11,893 nt of DNA from JBDRCC01 sp043822065 [NCBI: archaeon] (GTDB lineage Archaea > Undinarchaeota > CAZHTU01): assembly GCA_043822065.1 (NCBI GenBank), contig JBDRCC010000018.1:1-11893 (forward strand), read 5' to 3'. The position numbers and the translations under genes are program-made. Of this stretch, positions 1 through 5,646 are shown one piece after another (positions within the stretch are counted from its first letter, which is position 1; each line of letters opens with the position of its first letter). The notes beneath the pieces are model-generated. The model was given only the letters and a program-made list of their open reading frames with translations, searched no databases and was not told the origin of the DNA.

Positions 1-537
1 CACCTTTATGCCAAACTGCTGGAGTGCGAGCGCGATTTCCTGCCGGATCGCGGATGCCAGGTCCCGCGGGGCGTAGTCGAAGTATCCAGCAACGTCCTGC
101 GGAAGCGGCTTCGGGACGCCGCCGTCAAGCTTGAAGAGGAAAAACTCAAGCTCGGGGCCGGTGTTGAATGTGTAGCCCATTTTTTCGGCTTCCGCCATTG
201 TGCGCTTCAGAATGTGCCTGGGGTCGCCTTCGAATGGCTTCCGGTCAGGCATGTAGACATCGCAGATGACCCGCGCAGTCTTTGGATGGTTAATCCAGGG
301 TATGACTGCATAGGTCTCAGGGTCGGGCATGAGATACATGTCGCTCTCGTGTATTCTAGCAAACCCCTCTATCGAGGAGCCGTCGAACCAGGTCCCGTCC
401 TTGAGCGAGCCCTCGAGCTGGTCCGCAGGGATTGTGAGGTTTTTTATCGTCCCATAGATGTCGATAAACTGCAGGTTGACAAATTGCACACCGGAAGAAC
501 TCACAGACTGTATGGCCTTCTCTTTCGCACTAACCAT
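1..537 (-). CDS. glnA: Glutamine synthetase type I, N-terminal part (cut by window edge)
   Basis: Catalyses ATP-dependent formation of glutamine from glutamate and ammonia in the cytosol. Only the first 179 codons are in the window; the frame is open to position 1. The N-terminal beta-grasp part contains FVNLQFIDIYGTIKNL and the hallmark DGTWFDGSSIEGFARIHESD. It is followed by the start of the catalytic domain with GPELEFFLF, whose E-x-E contributes metal ligands in this family. The ATG is chosen because a strong Shine-Dalgarno (GGAGGTC) lies just ahead of it and the protein begins where GS-I proteins begin. It follows gatE by 65 bp on the same strand. A link is plausible because GatDE consumes glutamine, but the gene has its own TATA-like element. 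The C-terminal half, including the adenylylation-loop region, is outside the window, so the GS-I subtype cannot be set. Confidence 0.96.
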   Translation of the reverse strand, partial: MVSAKEKAIQSVSSSGVQFVNLQFIDIYGTIKNLTIPADQLEGSLKDGTWFDGSSIEGFARIHESDMYLMPDPETYAVIPWINHPKTARVICDVYMPDRKPFEGDPRHILKRTMAEAEKMGYTFNTGPELEFFLFKLDGGVPKPLPQDVAGYFDYAPRDLASAIRQEIALALQQFGIKV

Positions 538-540
538 TTT

Positions 541-547
541 GACCTCC
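541..547 (-). promoter_or_regulatory. Shine-Dalgarno site of glnA
   Basis: On the minus strand the sequence GGAGGTC lies 3 nt before the glnA ATG. It matches the archaeal anti-SD core (CCUCC) well, although the spacing is short. This is the clearest SD in the window and contrasts with the mostly leaderless-looking neighbours. Confidence 0.7.
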
Positions 548-587
548 AACTGGTAACTTAAGGGTAACAGAAGAAGAATGGTTGAGC

Positions 588-599
588 GGTATTAATACC
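588..599 (-). promoter_or_regulatory. Candidate TATA element of glnA within a 12-bp palindrome
   Basis: GGTATTAATACC is a perfect palindrome lying between the gatE stop and the glnA ATG. Its AT core (TATTAATA) is centred about 56 bp before the ATG. That would give a leader of about 30 nt, consistent with glnA using an SD site. A 12-bp palindrome is expected a few times per window by chance, so an operator role is not claimed. The TATA role is inferred from position only. Confidence 0.35.
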
Positions 600-602
600 T
601 TT

Positions 603-2450
603 CTATCCGAGCTGCTTCTTGAGCTCTTCCGCGATTAGCTTGCCGTCGATTCTGCCGCGGACTTCCTTCATGACGAGGCCCATCAGCGGCTGGAAGGCGC
701 GGCTGCCCTGGGACTTAACAAAGCCTGACTTTTCTTTCAGGACCTTTGAGACGACCTTGCTGAGCTCTTCCCTGGTCATGCCCCCGCCAAGCGAGGGAAG
801 GACCTGCTCTAGGGTTTTCCCTGAAGCAAGGGCGGACAGGACAGTTTTTACGCCTTCTTTTGAGATTATGCCTTTGGCAAGCACATCAAAAACCGAAAAA
901 AGGTCCTCGTCGGGAAGGGAATCGACGTTGAACCCTTCGCGCCGCAGGGCAGGCAGCTCTGAGACCAGTGTGTTGGCTACGACAGTTGGCTGGAGCTTTA
1001 GCTCGCCGACCACTTTCTCAAACAGTATTGAGTAGCCCTCGCCTATAACCTCCATTGCCATCTGCTTCGGAAGCTTGTACTGGCTTTGGAACCTTACGAG
1101 CTTCTTGTCGATTACCTCTGGCAGGCTGGCTTTTATGTCAGTTAGCATGTGGTCGGTCACCTGAACAGGAGGGACGTCTGTTTCAGGGTACATCCTTGAC
1201 GCACCTGGCAGGGGGCGCAGATAAGTGGTTGTGCCATCATCCTTCGCCTGGCGGGTCTCTTCCGGCACGCCCTCGATTGCGAGCTCAGCACGCCGTGATG
1301 CCTCGAGGAGCCCGTTGCGGACCTTGCTTACAGGACCGGCGGCGATTGCAAATGACTCGCCAAGCTCTTTTTTTATGCCGGCGACTTCAGAATCAGTGAT
1401 GCCGTAACCAGGAAGCTCGTCTGAGTGGAATATCCCTGCGAGGTATGGCTTTGCATAGTCTGCGAGCTCGGTGCCAAGCCTGCGGTTTGGCTGGACCTCC
1501 TTCCCAAGAAGGCCTGCGAAGCCGGGAAGCGGGACGCCCATGACTATTCCGCCTTTTTCCAGCGCGCCCTTGATTACCTTTGACTCTGATTTTTTGAGTG
1601 TGTCTGAGACGTCCTTGAGCTCGCCGACCTTAGCTTTTTTCTTCTTGAGCTCCTTGGAAATCTCAACGAGCGCAATCTGCCTTTGCGCTTCGAGCTCCAC
1701 AAGCAGGGGTATTGAATCCAGCTCCTGGACACCCTTTATCTCAACCCGTGCACCGTCGCGGGTCGAGATGTTCACGTCCTGGCGGATTGTGCCAAGCCCG
1801 CGCCGTACTTTCAGGCTCCTGAGGAAAGAGCCTATCTTGTAAGCCGCCTCGCGCACCTGGTTCGGGGTCTTCATCTGGGGCGCGGTGGCGAGCTCTATGA
1901 GCGGGATGCCGAGGCGGTCAAGGTTGAAGGTGTTCTTTCCCTCCTCCTTGGAGATTATTCTTGCCGAGTCCTCCTCAAGGCAGATAGCGGGTATCAGCAC
2001 GGGGCCCTCCGGCGTTTCAACCACGCCGTCAGTGGACACGAGGCAGGTGCGCTGGAAGCCGCTGGTGTTTGAGCCGTCGATGACAGTCTTCCGCATGATA
2101 TGAACTTCGTTGACAAGCTTCGCCTTGAGAAGCAGGGAGAGCTGGAGGGAAATCTTCAACGCCTCGGAATTGAGCGGGTGGGGCGGTTCCTCGTCAAGCT
2201 CGACTAGGCAGGCGGTGTCCGGCTCGAAGAGGTATTCGAATACCATCTCTTTTTTTGTCTCGTGGAGTGCAGCCTGGTCGTACTCGCCCATCTCAGAGGC
2301 TGCGACGCGCATCTTTCTTATTACTGAGAACTGCGGCTCTGAGTTCAATATCTTTGAGTGGCAGTCGCAGAACAGCTTTCTGGTATCGAGCTGCTGGTGT
2401 ATCTCTATTCCTGCCTTCAGCCCGATTTTGACGTAATCCATCTGTGCCAT
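603..2450 (-). CDS. gatE: Glutamyl-tRNA(Gln) amidotransferase subunit E
   Basis: GatE is the tRNA-binding kinase/transamidase subunit of the archaeal GatDE complex. It activates the gamma-carboxyl of Glu-tRNA(Gln) with ATP and amidates it to Gln-tRNA(Gln). The 615 residues fit the family length. Visible in order: the GatB/E cradle with GIEIHQQLDTRKLFCDCHSK (about residues 14-33), DEEPPHPLN, RKTVIDGSNTSGFQRT, ICLEEDSAR, LDRLGIPLIELAT, and RRGLGTIRQDVNIS with VEIKGVQELD (about 200-245). Next is the GatE-specific GAD/AspRS-like insertion (about 300-390; PLPGFAGLLG, GIFHSDELPGYGIT). Last is the helical YqeY-like tail (about 450-615) ending near PLMGLVMKEVRGRIDGKLI. The ATG overlaps the gatD stop as TAATG, so translation is probably coupled. 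No odd residues were noticed. Confidence 0.97.
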   Translation of the reverse strand: MAQMDYVKIGLKAGIEIHQQLDTRKLFCDCHSKILNSEPQFSVIRKMRVAASEMGEYDQAALHETKKEMVFEYLFEPDTACLVELDEEPPHPLNSEALKISLQLSLLLKAKLVNEVHIMRKTVIDGSNTSGFQRTCLVSTDGVVETPEGPVLIPAICLEEDSARIISKEEGKNTFNLDRLGIPLIELATAPQMKTPNQVREAAYKIGSFLRSLKVRRGLGTIRQDVNISTRDGARVEIKGVQELDSIPLLVELEAQRQIALVEISKELKKKKAKVGELKDVSDTLKKSESKVIKGALEKGGIVMGVPLPGFAGLLGKEVQPNRRLGTELADYAKPYLAGIFHSDELPGYGITDSEVAGIKKELGESFAIAAGPVSKVRNGLLEASRRAELAIEGVPEETRQAKDDGTTTYLRPLPGASRMYPETDVPPVQVTDHMLTDIKASLPEVIDKKLVRFQSQYKLPKQMAMEVIGEGYSILFEKVVGELKLQPTVVANTLVSELPALRREGFNVDSLPDEDLFSVFDVLAKGIISKEGVKTVLSALASGKTLEQVLPSLGGGMTREELSKVVSKVLKEKSGFVKSQGSRAFQPLMGLVMKEVRGRIDGKLIAEELKKQLG

Positions 2451-3799
2451 TATAACAGAAATGTCCTGTTGTCTGTCTTTTCAGTCAGTTCACCTGAATA
2501 GTTGGTAAGCATTATTTTCTTGGCCTCTTCCTGCGTTTTTGCCTGGGGCAGCGCCCATCCTAGCTTTACATAGGCAGTTTCAGGGAGCATGTCACCAAGC
2601 GGCACGACCCCTATAGACTGCAGGTCCCTTGCAGGCGAATATACATTCATCTGGACCCTGCCGTAGATGCACTGCGAAGCCATCCCAACAAAGCCCCCTG
2701 AGTCGATGAATTCTCGTATATTCTCGAAAAGCTCGGCGTTCTTTGTCGTATGCTCGTCTATCTTTGTGATGGGCAGCTGCCCTAAGCCGGTCCCTTCAAA
2801 GATTATACCCTTGTAGCCAAGTTTTGACAAATTGGAGATGCACGCCGGGTCAAAGCCAGGGTAGGATTTTATGAGGGCGACTTTCTCCTCGAATTTGTCC
2901 TTTGTGTCCACTTTTCGATTTTTGTCCCTTTTCTGGTAGTCGCTGCGGAGGAACTCTATCTTTCCGTCAGGCCAGACCTTTGCGAAAGGCCTCTGGTTCA
3001 CTGAGCGGAACGCATCCCGCCTTGAGGTGTGGAGCTTGCGGACTTTAGTCCCTTCGTGGATGTAGCAGTACTCGTCTGACTCGTTGGCGTGCATGCAAAC
3101 GACGACCCCTGCAAAGTCGGCTTTTGCTGCGAAATGCGCCGCGCAGATGAGATTTTGGGCGGCATCGGACGAGCCGCGGTCAGATGATCTTTGGGACCCG
3201 ACGAGGACGACAGGGACGGGCAGGAAACGCAGGGCGAATGCGAGGGCGGCGGAGGTGAAGTGAAGTGTGTCAGTGCCATGAGGCACGACTACTCCGTCGA
3301 CGTTTTTTGAGAGCTCCTTGCAGATCTCCTTAGCCATTAAGGTATAGTGGATTGGCCGGATATTCTCTGAAAACACGTTTAGGGGGGCCCGAGCATCTAT
3401 ATTGGCGATTTCATTAAGCTCGGGGACCATGCTGACCAAGTCCTCCGGCGTGAATTGGGGGAGTACGCCGCCAGTCCTGTAATCTACCTTTGAGGCAATT
3501 GTTCCCCCCATGTGGAGGATGCTGATGGTTGGCTTTTTAGGGTCTTTCTGGAGCTCTATCCGGGAGGATTTCTTCAAGAGCTTAGACTCCAGCTTTTCAA
3601 TCTTTTCGTTTCCGCTTATCTCGATGCCCCGGTTATACCCGCTTTTGAGCTTTAGGACTATGTGGGCGTCGTCGCTGAGCTCTGTCCGCGGCATTATGAT
3701 GCCTTCGTAGGCGTCCTTCCCGGACTTTAGGAGTATTTTGTCCCCCACTGAAACCTTGTATTTTTCAAGAATTTTCTTTGACAAGCCAGCGTAAGCCAT
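2450..3799 (-). CDS. gatD: Glutamyl-tRNA(Gln) amidotransferase subunit D (asparaginase-like)
   Basis: GatD is the glutaminase subunit of GatDE. It hydrolyses glutamine and channels ammonia to GatE. With the ATG at 3799 it has 449 residues. An N-terminal beta-barrel GatD domain (VGDKILLKSGKDAYEGIIMP) precedes a type-I asparaginase fold. Visible motifs are ILHMGGTIASKVDYRTGG (catalytic Thr about residue 100), VVVPHGTDTLHFTSAALAF (second Thr-Asp about 176-177), LVGSQRSSDRGSSDA, and GTKVRKLHTSRRDAF. The frame stays open to an upstream ATG at 3853. I reject that start because the 18 extra residues are encoded by an operator-like palindrome and lack family likeness, and because a weak TATA lies 27 bp before 3799, the spacing seen at neighbouring genes. 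It forms an operon with gatE. Confidence 0.96.
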   Translation of the reverse strand: MAYAGLSKKILEKYKVSVGDKILLKSGKDAYEGIIMPRTELSDDAHIVLKLKSGYNRGIEISGNEKIEKLESKLLKKSSRIELQKDPKKPTISILHMGGTIASKVDYRTGGVLPQFTPEDLVSMVPELNEIANIDARAPLNVFSENIRPIHYTLMAKEICKELSKNVDGVVVPHGTDTLHFTSAALAFALRFLPVPVVLVGSQRSSDRGSSDAAQNLICAAHFAAKADFAGVVVCMHANESDEYCYIHEGTKVRKLHTSRRDAFRSVNQRPFAKVWPDGKIEFLRSDYQKRDKNRKVDTKDKFEEKVALIKSYPGFDPACISNLSKLGYKGIIFEGTGLGQLPITKIDEHTTKNAELFENIREFIDSGGFVGMASQCIYGRVQMNVYSPARDLQSIGVVPLGDMLPETAYVKLGWALPQAKTQEEAKKIMLTNYSGELTEKTDNRTFLL

Positions 3800-3822
3800 G
3801 GTGAAACCAAAGCTCAGGTGAG

Positions 3823-3829
3823 TAATAAA
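3823..3829 (-). promoter_or_regulatory. Candidate proximal TATA element of gatD
   Basis: On the minus strand TTTATTA is centred about 27 bp before the chosen gatD ATG, matching the leaderless spacing of other genes here. The match to the archaeal TATA consensus is weak. The inverted repeat at 3831-3854 would sit directly on its BRE and upstream side. The distal element at 3863-3876 is the alternative. Confidence 0.35.
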
Positions 3830-3830
3830 G

Positions 3831-3854
3831 CTTGTGGAAAAAGTTTTCCACAAG
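3831..3854. promoter_or_regulatory. Perfect 11-bp inverted repeat, operator-like, upstream of gatD
   Basis: Arms CTTGTGGAAAA and TTTTCCACAAG are separated by AG, giving 22 of 24 bases in perfect dyad symmetry. It lies 32-55 bp before the gatD ATG. It is abutted by one candidate gatD TATA (3823-3829) and lies just downstream of a better one (3863-3876), whose predicted start point would fall near the dyad centre. A chance occurrence of an 11-bp arm pair with so short a spacer is unlikely in 12 kb. A dimeric regulator site is the simplest reading; the regulator is unknown. A hairpin in RNA is possible only if transcription starts at or upstream of 3854. Confidence 0.6.
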
Positions 3855-3862
3855 AAATATAG

Positions 3863-3876
3863 GTTATATATTTTCT
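3863..3876 (-). promoter_or_regulatory. Candidate distal TATA element of gatD
   Basis: On the minus strand the run AGAAAATATATAAC contains a good TATA element centred near 3869. A start about 26 bp downstream falls near 3843, inside the inverted repeat at 3831-3854, and would give a leader of about 44 nt. The TATA match is better than the proximal element's, but the spacing does not fit the leaderless pattern of the neighbours. Confidence 0.4.
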
Positions 3877-3914
3877 GGAAAAATTACGAAAAAAGGCGCA
3901 AAATGTGAGAAATG

Positions 3915-3922
3915 TTTAAATA
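3915..3922 (+). promoter_or_regulatory. Candidate distal TATA element of ftsZ
   Basis: TTTAAATA matches the archaeal TATA consensus well and lies in an AT-rich stretch. A start about 26 bp downstream, near 3945, would give a leader of about 175 nt carrying the 3953-3985 hairpin and the TGCCCAA heptamers. No other plus-strand gene explains this element. Confidence 0.5.
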
Positions 3923-3944
3923 GTACTTCCCGTATTGAGATAAG

Positions 3945-4067
3945 TGCCCAAGAATAATCCGAACTTTGCCCAAAGTTTGGTTATTTCGAACGTGTATTGA
4001 AACATCATAGCCCTTGAAGATTTTTGCCCAATCCAATCAAAGGACTAATCAATTTCTATTTGCCCAA
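3945..4067 (+). repeat. Four TGCCCAA heptamers in the ftsZ leader
   Basis: TGCCCAA occurs at 3945-3951, 3967-3973, 4025-4031 and 4061-4067, with spacings of 22, 58 and 36 bp. The first and last copies extend to TGCCCAAGAA. The second forms the loop of the hairpin at 3953-3985. Four exact copies of a heptamer in about 120 bp is far above chance. They could be binding sites for a DNA- or RNA-binding regulator of ftsZ; the sequence does not say which. Confidence 0.6.
3953..3985 (+). other. Stem-loop in the ftsZ upstream leader
   Basis: CCGAACTTTG (3959-3968) pairs with CAAAGTTTGG (3971-3980) through ten positions with one G-T wobble. The closing G-C would leave only a 2-nt loop, so a GCCC tetraloop with nine pairs is more realistic. 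The stem extends outward by AATAA (3953-3957) with TTATT (3981-3985), leaving T3958 bulged. There is no T-run after it, so it is not an intrinsic-type terminator. It may act as an RNA element if the distal promoter is used, or as a DNA dyad. Confidence 0.55.
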
Positions 4068-4086
4068 GAAAGAAATGACACACCAG

Positions 4087-4094
4087 TATATAAA
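4087..4094 (+). promoter_or_regulatory. Candidate proximal TATA element of ftsZ
   Basis: TATATAAA is centred about 30 bp before the ftsZ ATG and predicts a start around 4116, leaving a leader of only about 5 nt. This agrees with the leaderless pattern of neighbouring genes. If used, the SD-like sequence at 4101-4113 would lie outside the mRNA. Confidence 0.55.
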
Positions 4095-4100
4095 TCTAAC

Positions 4101-4113
4101 GGTGGGGGAGTGA
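4101..4113 (+). promoter_or_regulatory. SD-like sequence before ftsZ
   Basis: GGTGGGGGAGTGA lies 7 nt before the ATG and resembles the archaeal SD (GGAGGTGA) in purine content and in its GGAG/GTGA parts. It can serve only transcripts starting upstream, such as from the distal TATA at 3915-3922. It therefore argues that the long leader exists. Confidence 0.45.
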
Positions 4114-4120
4114 AGAAAAA

Positions 4121-5356
4121 ATGAGCTTTGCATCGTTCCTAGAAAGGGTATCGGATGAAGTTGAGGCACCGCCTCATCTTAGTCCGCAACAGCCTGTTTC
4201 TGAGCCGTCGCACGAGACGGCTGAGAGGAGGCCAGAATCCACGCAGCCGAAACCGCATGTCGAATTTAAATCTGAGGACAATTTTGACGGTTTTGAAACG
4301 CCCGACGCAAGGATAGTAATAGTCGGGGTTGGCGGCGCTGGAAACAACACCGTGACGCGGCTCGTCAATATGGGCGGGGCTCACGGCGCAGAAACTGCCA
4401 TACTCAACACTGACAAGCAGCACCTTAAGGTCTCAAAGGCTGACAAAAAGCTCCTTATCGGCTACGAGCTGACAAAGGGCCTTGGCGCCGGCGGATTCCC
4501 GAAAATAGGCAGGGAAGCTGCCCTTGAGAGCAAGGATGAAATACGGGACCTAGTAAGGAACGCAAACCTCTGCTTCCTGTCAACCGGACTTGGCGGGGGC
4601 ACGGGCACGGGAGCCGTGTCAGTCGTCGCGGAGCTTGCCAAGAAAGAGGGTGCGATAGTAATTGCAGTCTGCACCATGCCTTTCAACATGGAAAAAGCCA
4701 GAATCGAGAAAGCTGAGGAAGGCCTTATCCAGCTGAGGGAGCTGGCAGACACAGTAATAGTCATAGACAACAACAAGCTGGTCGAATACGTCCCGGACCT
4801 GCCCCTGAACAAGGCATTCGCCGTGGCGGACGAGCTGATTGCAACTATGATTCGGGGGATATCTGAGACGATAACCAAACCGTCTCTCGTAAACCTCGAT
4901 TTCGCCGACATAAAGGCGACCATGAGCAACGGCGGCGTTGCCATGATTGGAGTAGGAGAATCAAACACCAAAAACAGAGCTGAAGAAGCTGTGCAGGACG
5001 CATTGCGCCACCCGCTCCTGGACGTGGACTTTAAGGGCGCCACTGGCGCGCTTATCCACATAACGGGTGGAGAAGACCTAAGCCTGTCGGAGGCCACAAA
5101 AGTAGGTGAGATGGTTTCCAACCACTTAGACCCGCATGCGCAAGTAATATGGGGAGCAAGGATTGACCCAGGCTATACCGGGAAACTGCAAGTGATGTGC
5201 ATCCTGACCGGAGTAAAATCCCCGCAGATACTGGGCAGGCTGCCAATGGGCACGGCACGCAGCGTAGCGATGCGCAGTGAAGAGCTGCCGCTGACGCCGT
5301 ATGTCCCGCGGAAACCGCCACTGCTCAGGGAGATGAACATAGACTACATCTACTAA
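4121..5356 (+). CDS. ftsZ: Cell division GTPase FtsZ
   Basis: A tubulin homologue that polymerises with GTP into the mid-cell division ring; 411 residues. After an acidic, Pro/Glu-rich, probably disordered N-terminal extension (about 1-62) comes the GTPase domain. It shows IVIVGVGGAGNNTVTRL (65-81), NTDKQHL (96-102), the tubulin signature GLGGGTGTGA (156-165), and the T7 catalytic loop with NLDFAD (258-263; D260 and D263 complete the GTP site of the next subunit). The C-terminal domain includes GATGALIHITGGEDLSL and ARIDPGYTGKLQVMCILTG. The tail ends LREMNIDYIY, a candidate C-terminal peptide for a membrane anchor such as SepF (inference). The start fits the SD-like site and the TATA. It is the only gene on the plus strand for about 6 kb and is divergent from gatD. 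FtsZ1 versus FtsZ2 is not resolved. Confidence 0.97.
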   Translation: MSFASFLERVSDEVEAPPHLSPQQPVSEPSHETAERRPESTQPKPHVEFKSEDNFDGFETPDARIVIVGVGGAGNNTVTRLVNMGGAHGAETAILNTDKQHLKVSKADKKLLIGYELTKGLGAGGFPKIGREAALESKDEIRDLVRNANLCFLSTGLGGGTGTGAVSVVAELAKKEGAIVIAVCTMPFNMEKARIEKAEEGLIQLRELADTVIVIDNNKLVEYVPDLPLNKAFAVADELIATMIRGISETITKPSLVNLDFADIKATMSNGGVAMIGVGESNTKNRAEEAVQDALRHPLLDVDFKGATGALIHITGGEDLSLSEATKVGEMVSNHLDPHAQVIWGARIDPGYTGKLQVMCILTGVKSPQILGRLPMGTARSVAMRSEELPLTPYVPRKPPLLREMNIDYIY

Positions 5357-5379
5357 ACCAACACCAACAAACCCGAACT

Positions 5380-5401
5380 GGGCCGTCCGGAAGGGCGGCC
5401 C
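5380..5401. terminator. Hairpin 1 after ftsZ (9-bp stem, GGAA loop)
   Basis: GGGCCGTCC (5380-5388) pairs with GGGCGGCCC (5393-5401), including one T-G wobble, around a GGAA loop. As plus-strand RNA the loop is a GNRA tetraloop. It lies 23 bp after the ftsZ stop, without a following T-run on the plus strand. It may protect or process the 3' end rather than terminate. Confidence 0.6.
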
Positions 5402-5472
5402 TCACACTCCCCGAGAGGAAATAACGCTATAACAACAAACCAACAAACCCCAAAAAACAAAACCAACCCCCT

Positions 5473-5494
5473 GGGCTGCCTTAACTGGCAGCCC
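5473..5494. terminator. Hairpin 2 after ftsZ (8-bp stem)
   Basis: GGGCTGCC (5473-5480) and GGCAGCCC (5487-5494) form a perfect 8-bp stem around TTAACT. It is followed after six bases by hairpin 3. On the minus strand it is followed by the T-rich complement of 5450-5463, so as a terminator it fits minus-strand transcription better. Confidence 0.55.
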
Positions 5495-5500
5495 TTCATA

Positions 5501-5519
5501 GTCCTTATTTCATAAGGAC
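5501..5519. other. Hairpin 3 after ftsZ (8-bp stem, 3-nt loop)
   Basis: GTCCTTAT (5501-5508) and ATAAGGAC (5512-5519) are perfectly complementary around TTC. It is AT-richer than hairpins 1, 2 and 4. No T-run follows on either strand. Confidence 0.5.
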
Positions 5520-5575
5520 GCGCACCAACCAACCCCAATATATAACCCCTAAAAACCTCCTGCCTTCTGATTTTC

Positions 5576-5593
5576 GGGGGGCTTCGGCCCCCT
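5576..5593. terminator. Hairpin 4 after ftsZ (C-UUCG-G tetraloop)
   Basis: GGGGGGC pairs with GCCCCCT (six Watson-Crick pairs and an outer G-T) around TTCG. In plus-strand RNA this is the exceptionally stable cUUCGg tetraloop. In minus-strand RNA the loop reads CGAA. The minus strand has a T5 run opposite 5601-5605, just before the hairpin in the direction of the 155-residue gene's transcript. Confidence 0.6.
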
Positions 5594-5646
5594 GGAATCC
5601 AAAAAGCCCACGGCTAAGTCTGCTTGTCTAATTCGCTAAGTAAAGT

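Larger units (their letters stand above)
5357..5646. other. Non-coding hairpin-rich intergenic region after ftsZ
   Basis: These 290 bp separate the converging 3' ends of ftsZ and the 155-residue gene. No convincing gene is present on either strand. The stretch has four strong hairpins (5380-5401, 5473-5494, 5501-5519, 5576-5593). The linkers between them are built almost only of A and C on the plus strand, with repeated CCAACAAACCC (5364-5374 and 5440-5450) and CCAACC-type units. On the minus strand these linkers read as T/G-rich tracts, for example opposite 5450-5463 and 5601-5605, and could end transcription of the 155-residue gene. A TATA-like TATATAA lies at 5539-5545. GCTAAGT is repeated at 5613-5619 and 5635-5641. 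Confidence 0.6.

Noticed and set aside
2231-2244. 14-bp palindrome GGTATTCGAATACC inside gatE, resembling the GGTATTAATACC element before glnA
   Set aside because: One such palindrome is expected by chance in 12 kb, it is inside coding sequence, and the half-site spacing differs by 2 bp from the glnA element, so one regulator would not fit both.
3800-3853. Upstream in-frame ATG of gatD at 3853, adding 18 residues
   Set aside because: The added residues are encoded by the inverted repeat and have no family likeness; the best distal TATA would be only about 15 bp before it, too close for a start.
3831-3854. Paired DnaA boxes (TTTTCCACA on both strands)
   Set aside because: All genes indicate an archaeon, which has no DnaA; the match comes from the promoter dyad.
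4462-5121. 219-residue open frame antisense to ftsZ
   Set aside because: Ser/Ala/Pro-rich shadow of the ftsZ codons with no recognisable motif or promoter.
5380-5401. GGAA-loop hairpin as the SRP RNA domain IV tip
   Set aside because: The stem is fully paired and lacks the conserved asymmetric internal loop of SRP helix 8; the flanks do not fold as SRP RNA.
5353-5538. Short minus-strand frame through the hairpin region after ftsZ
   Set aside because: Its hydrophobic stretch comes from the T/G-rich complement of the A/C linkers and it spans two hairpins; no promoter or family likeness.
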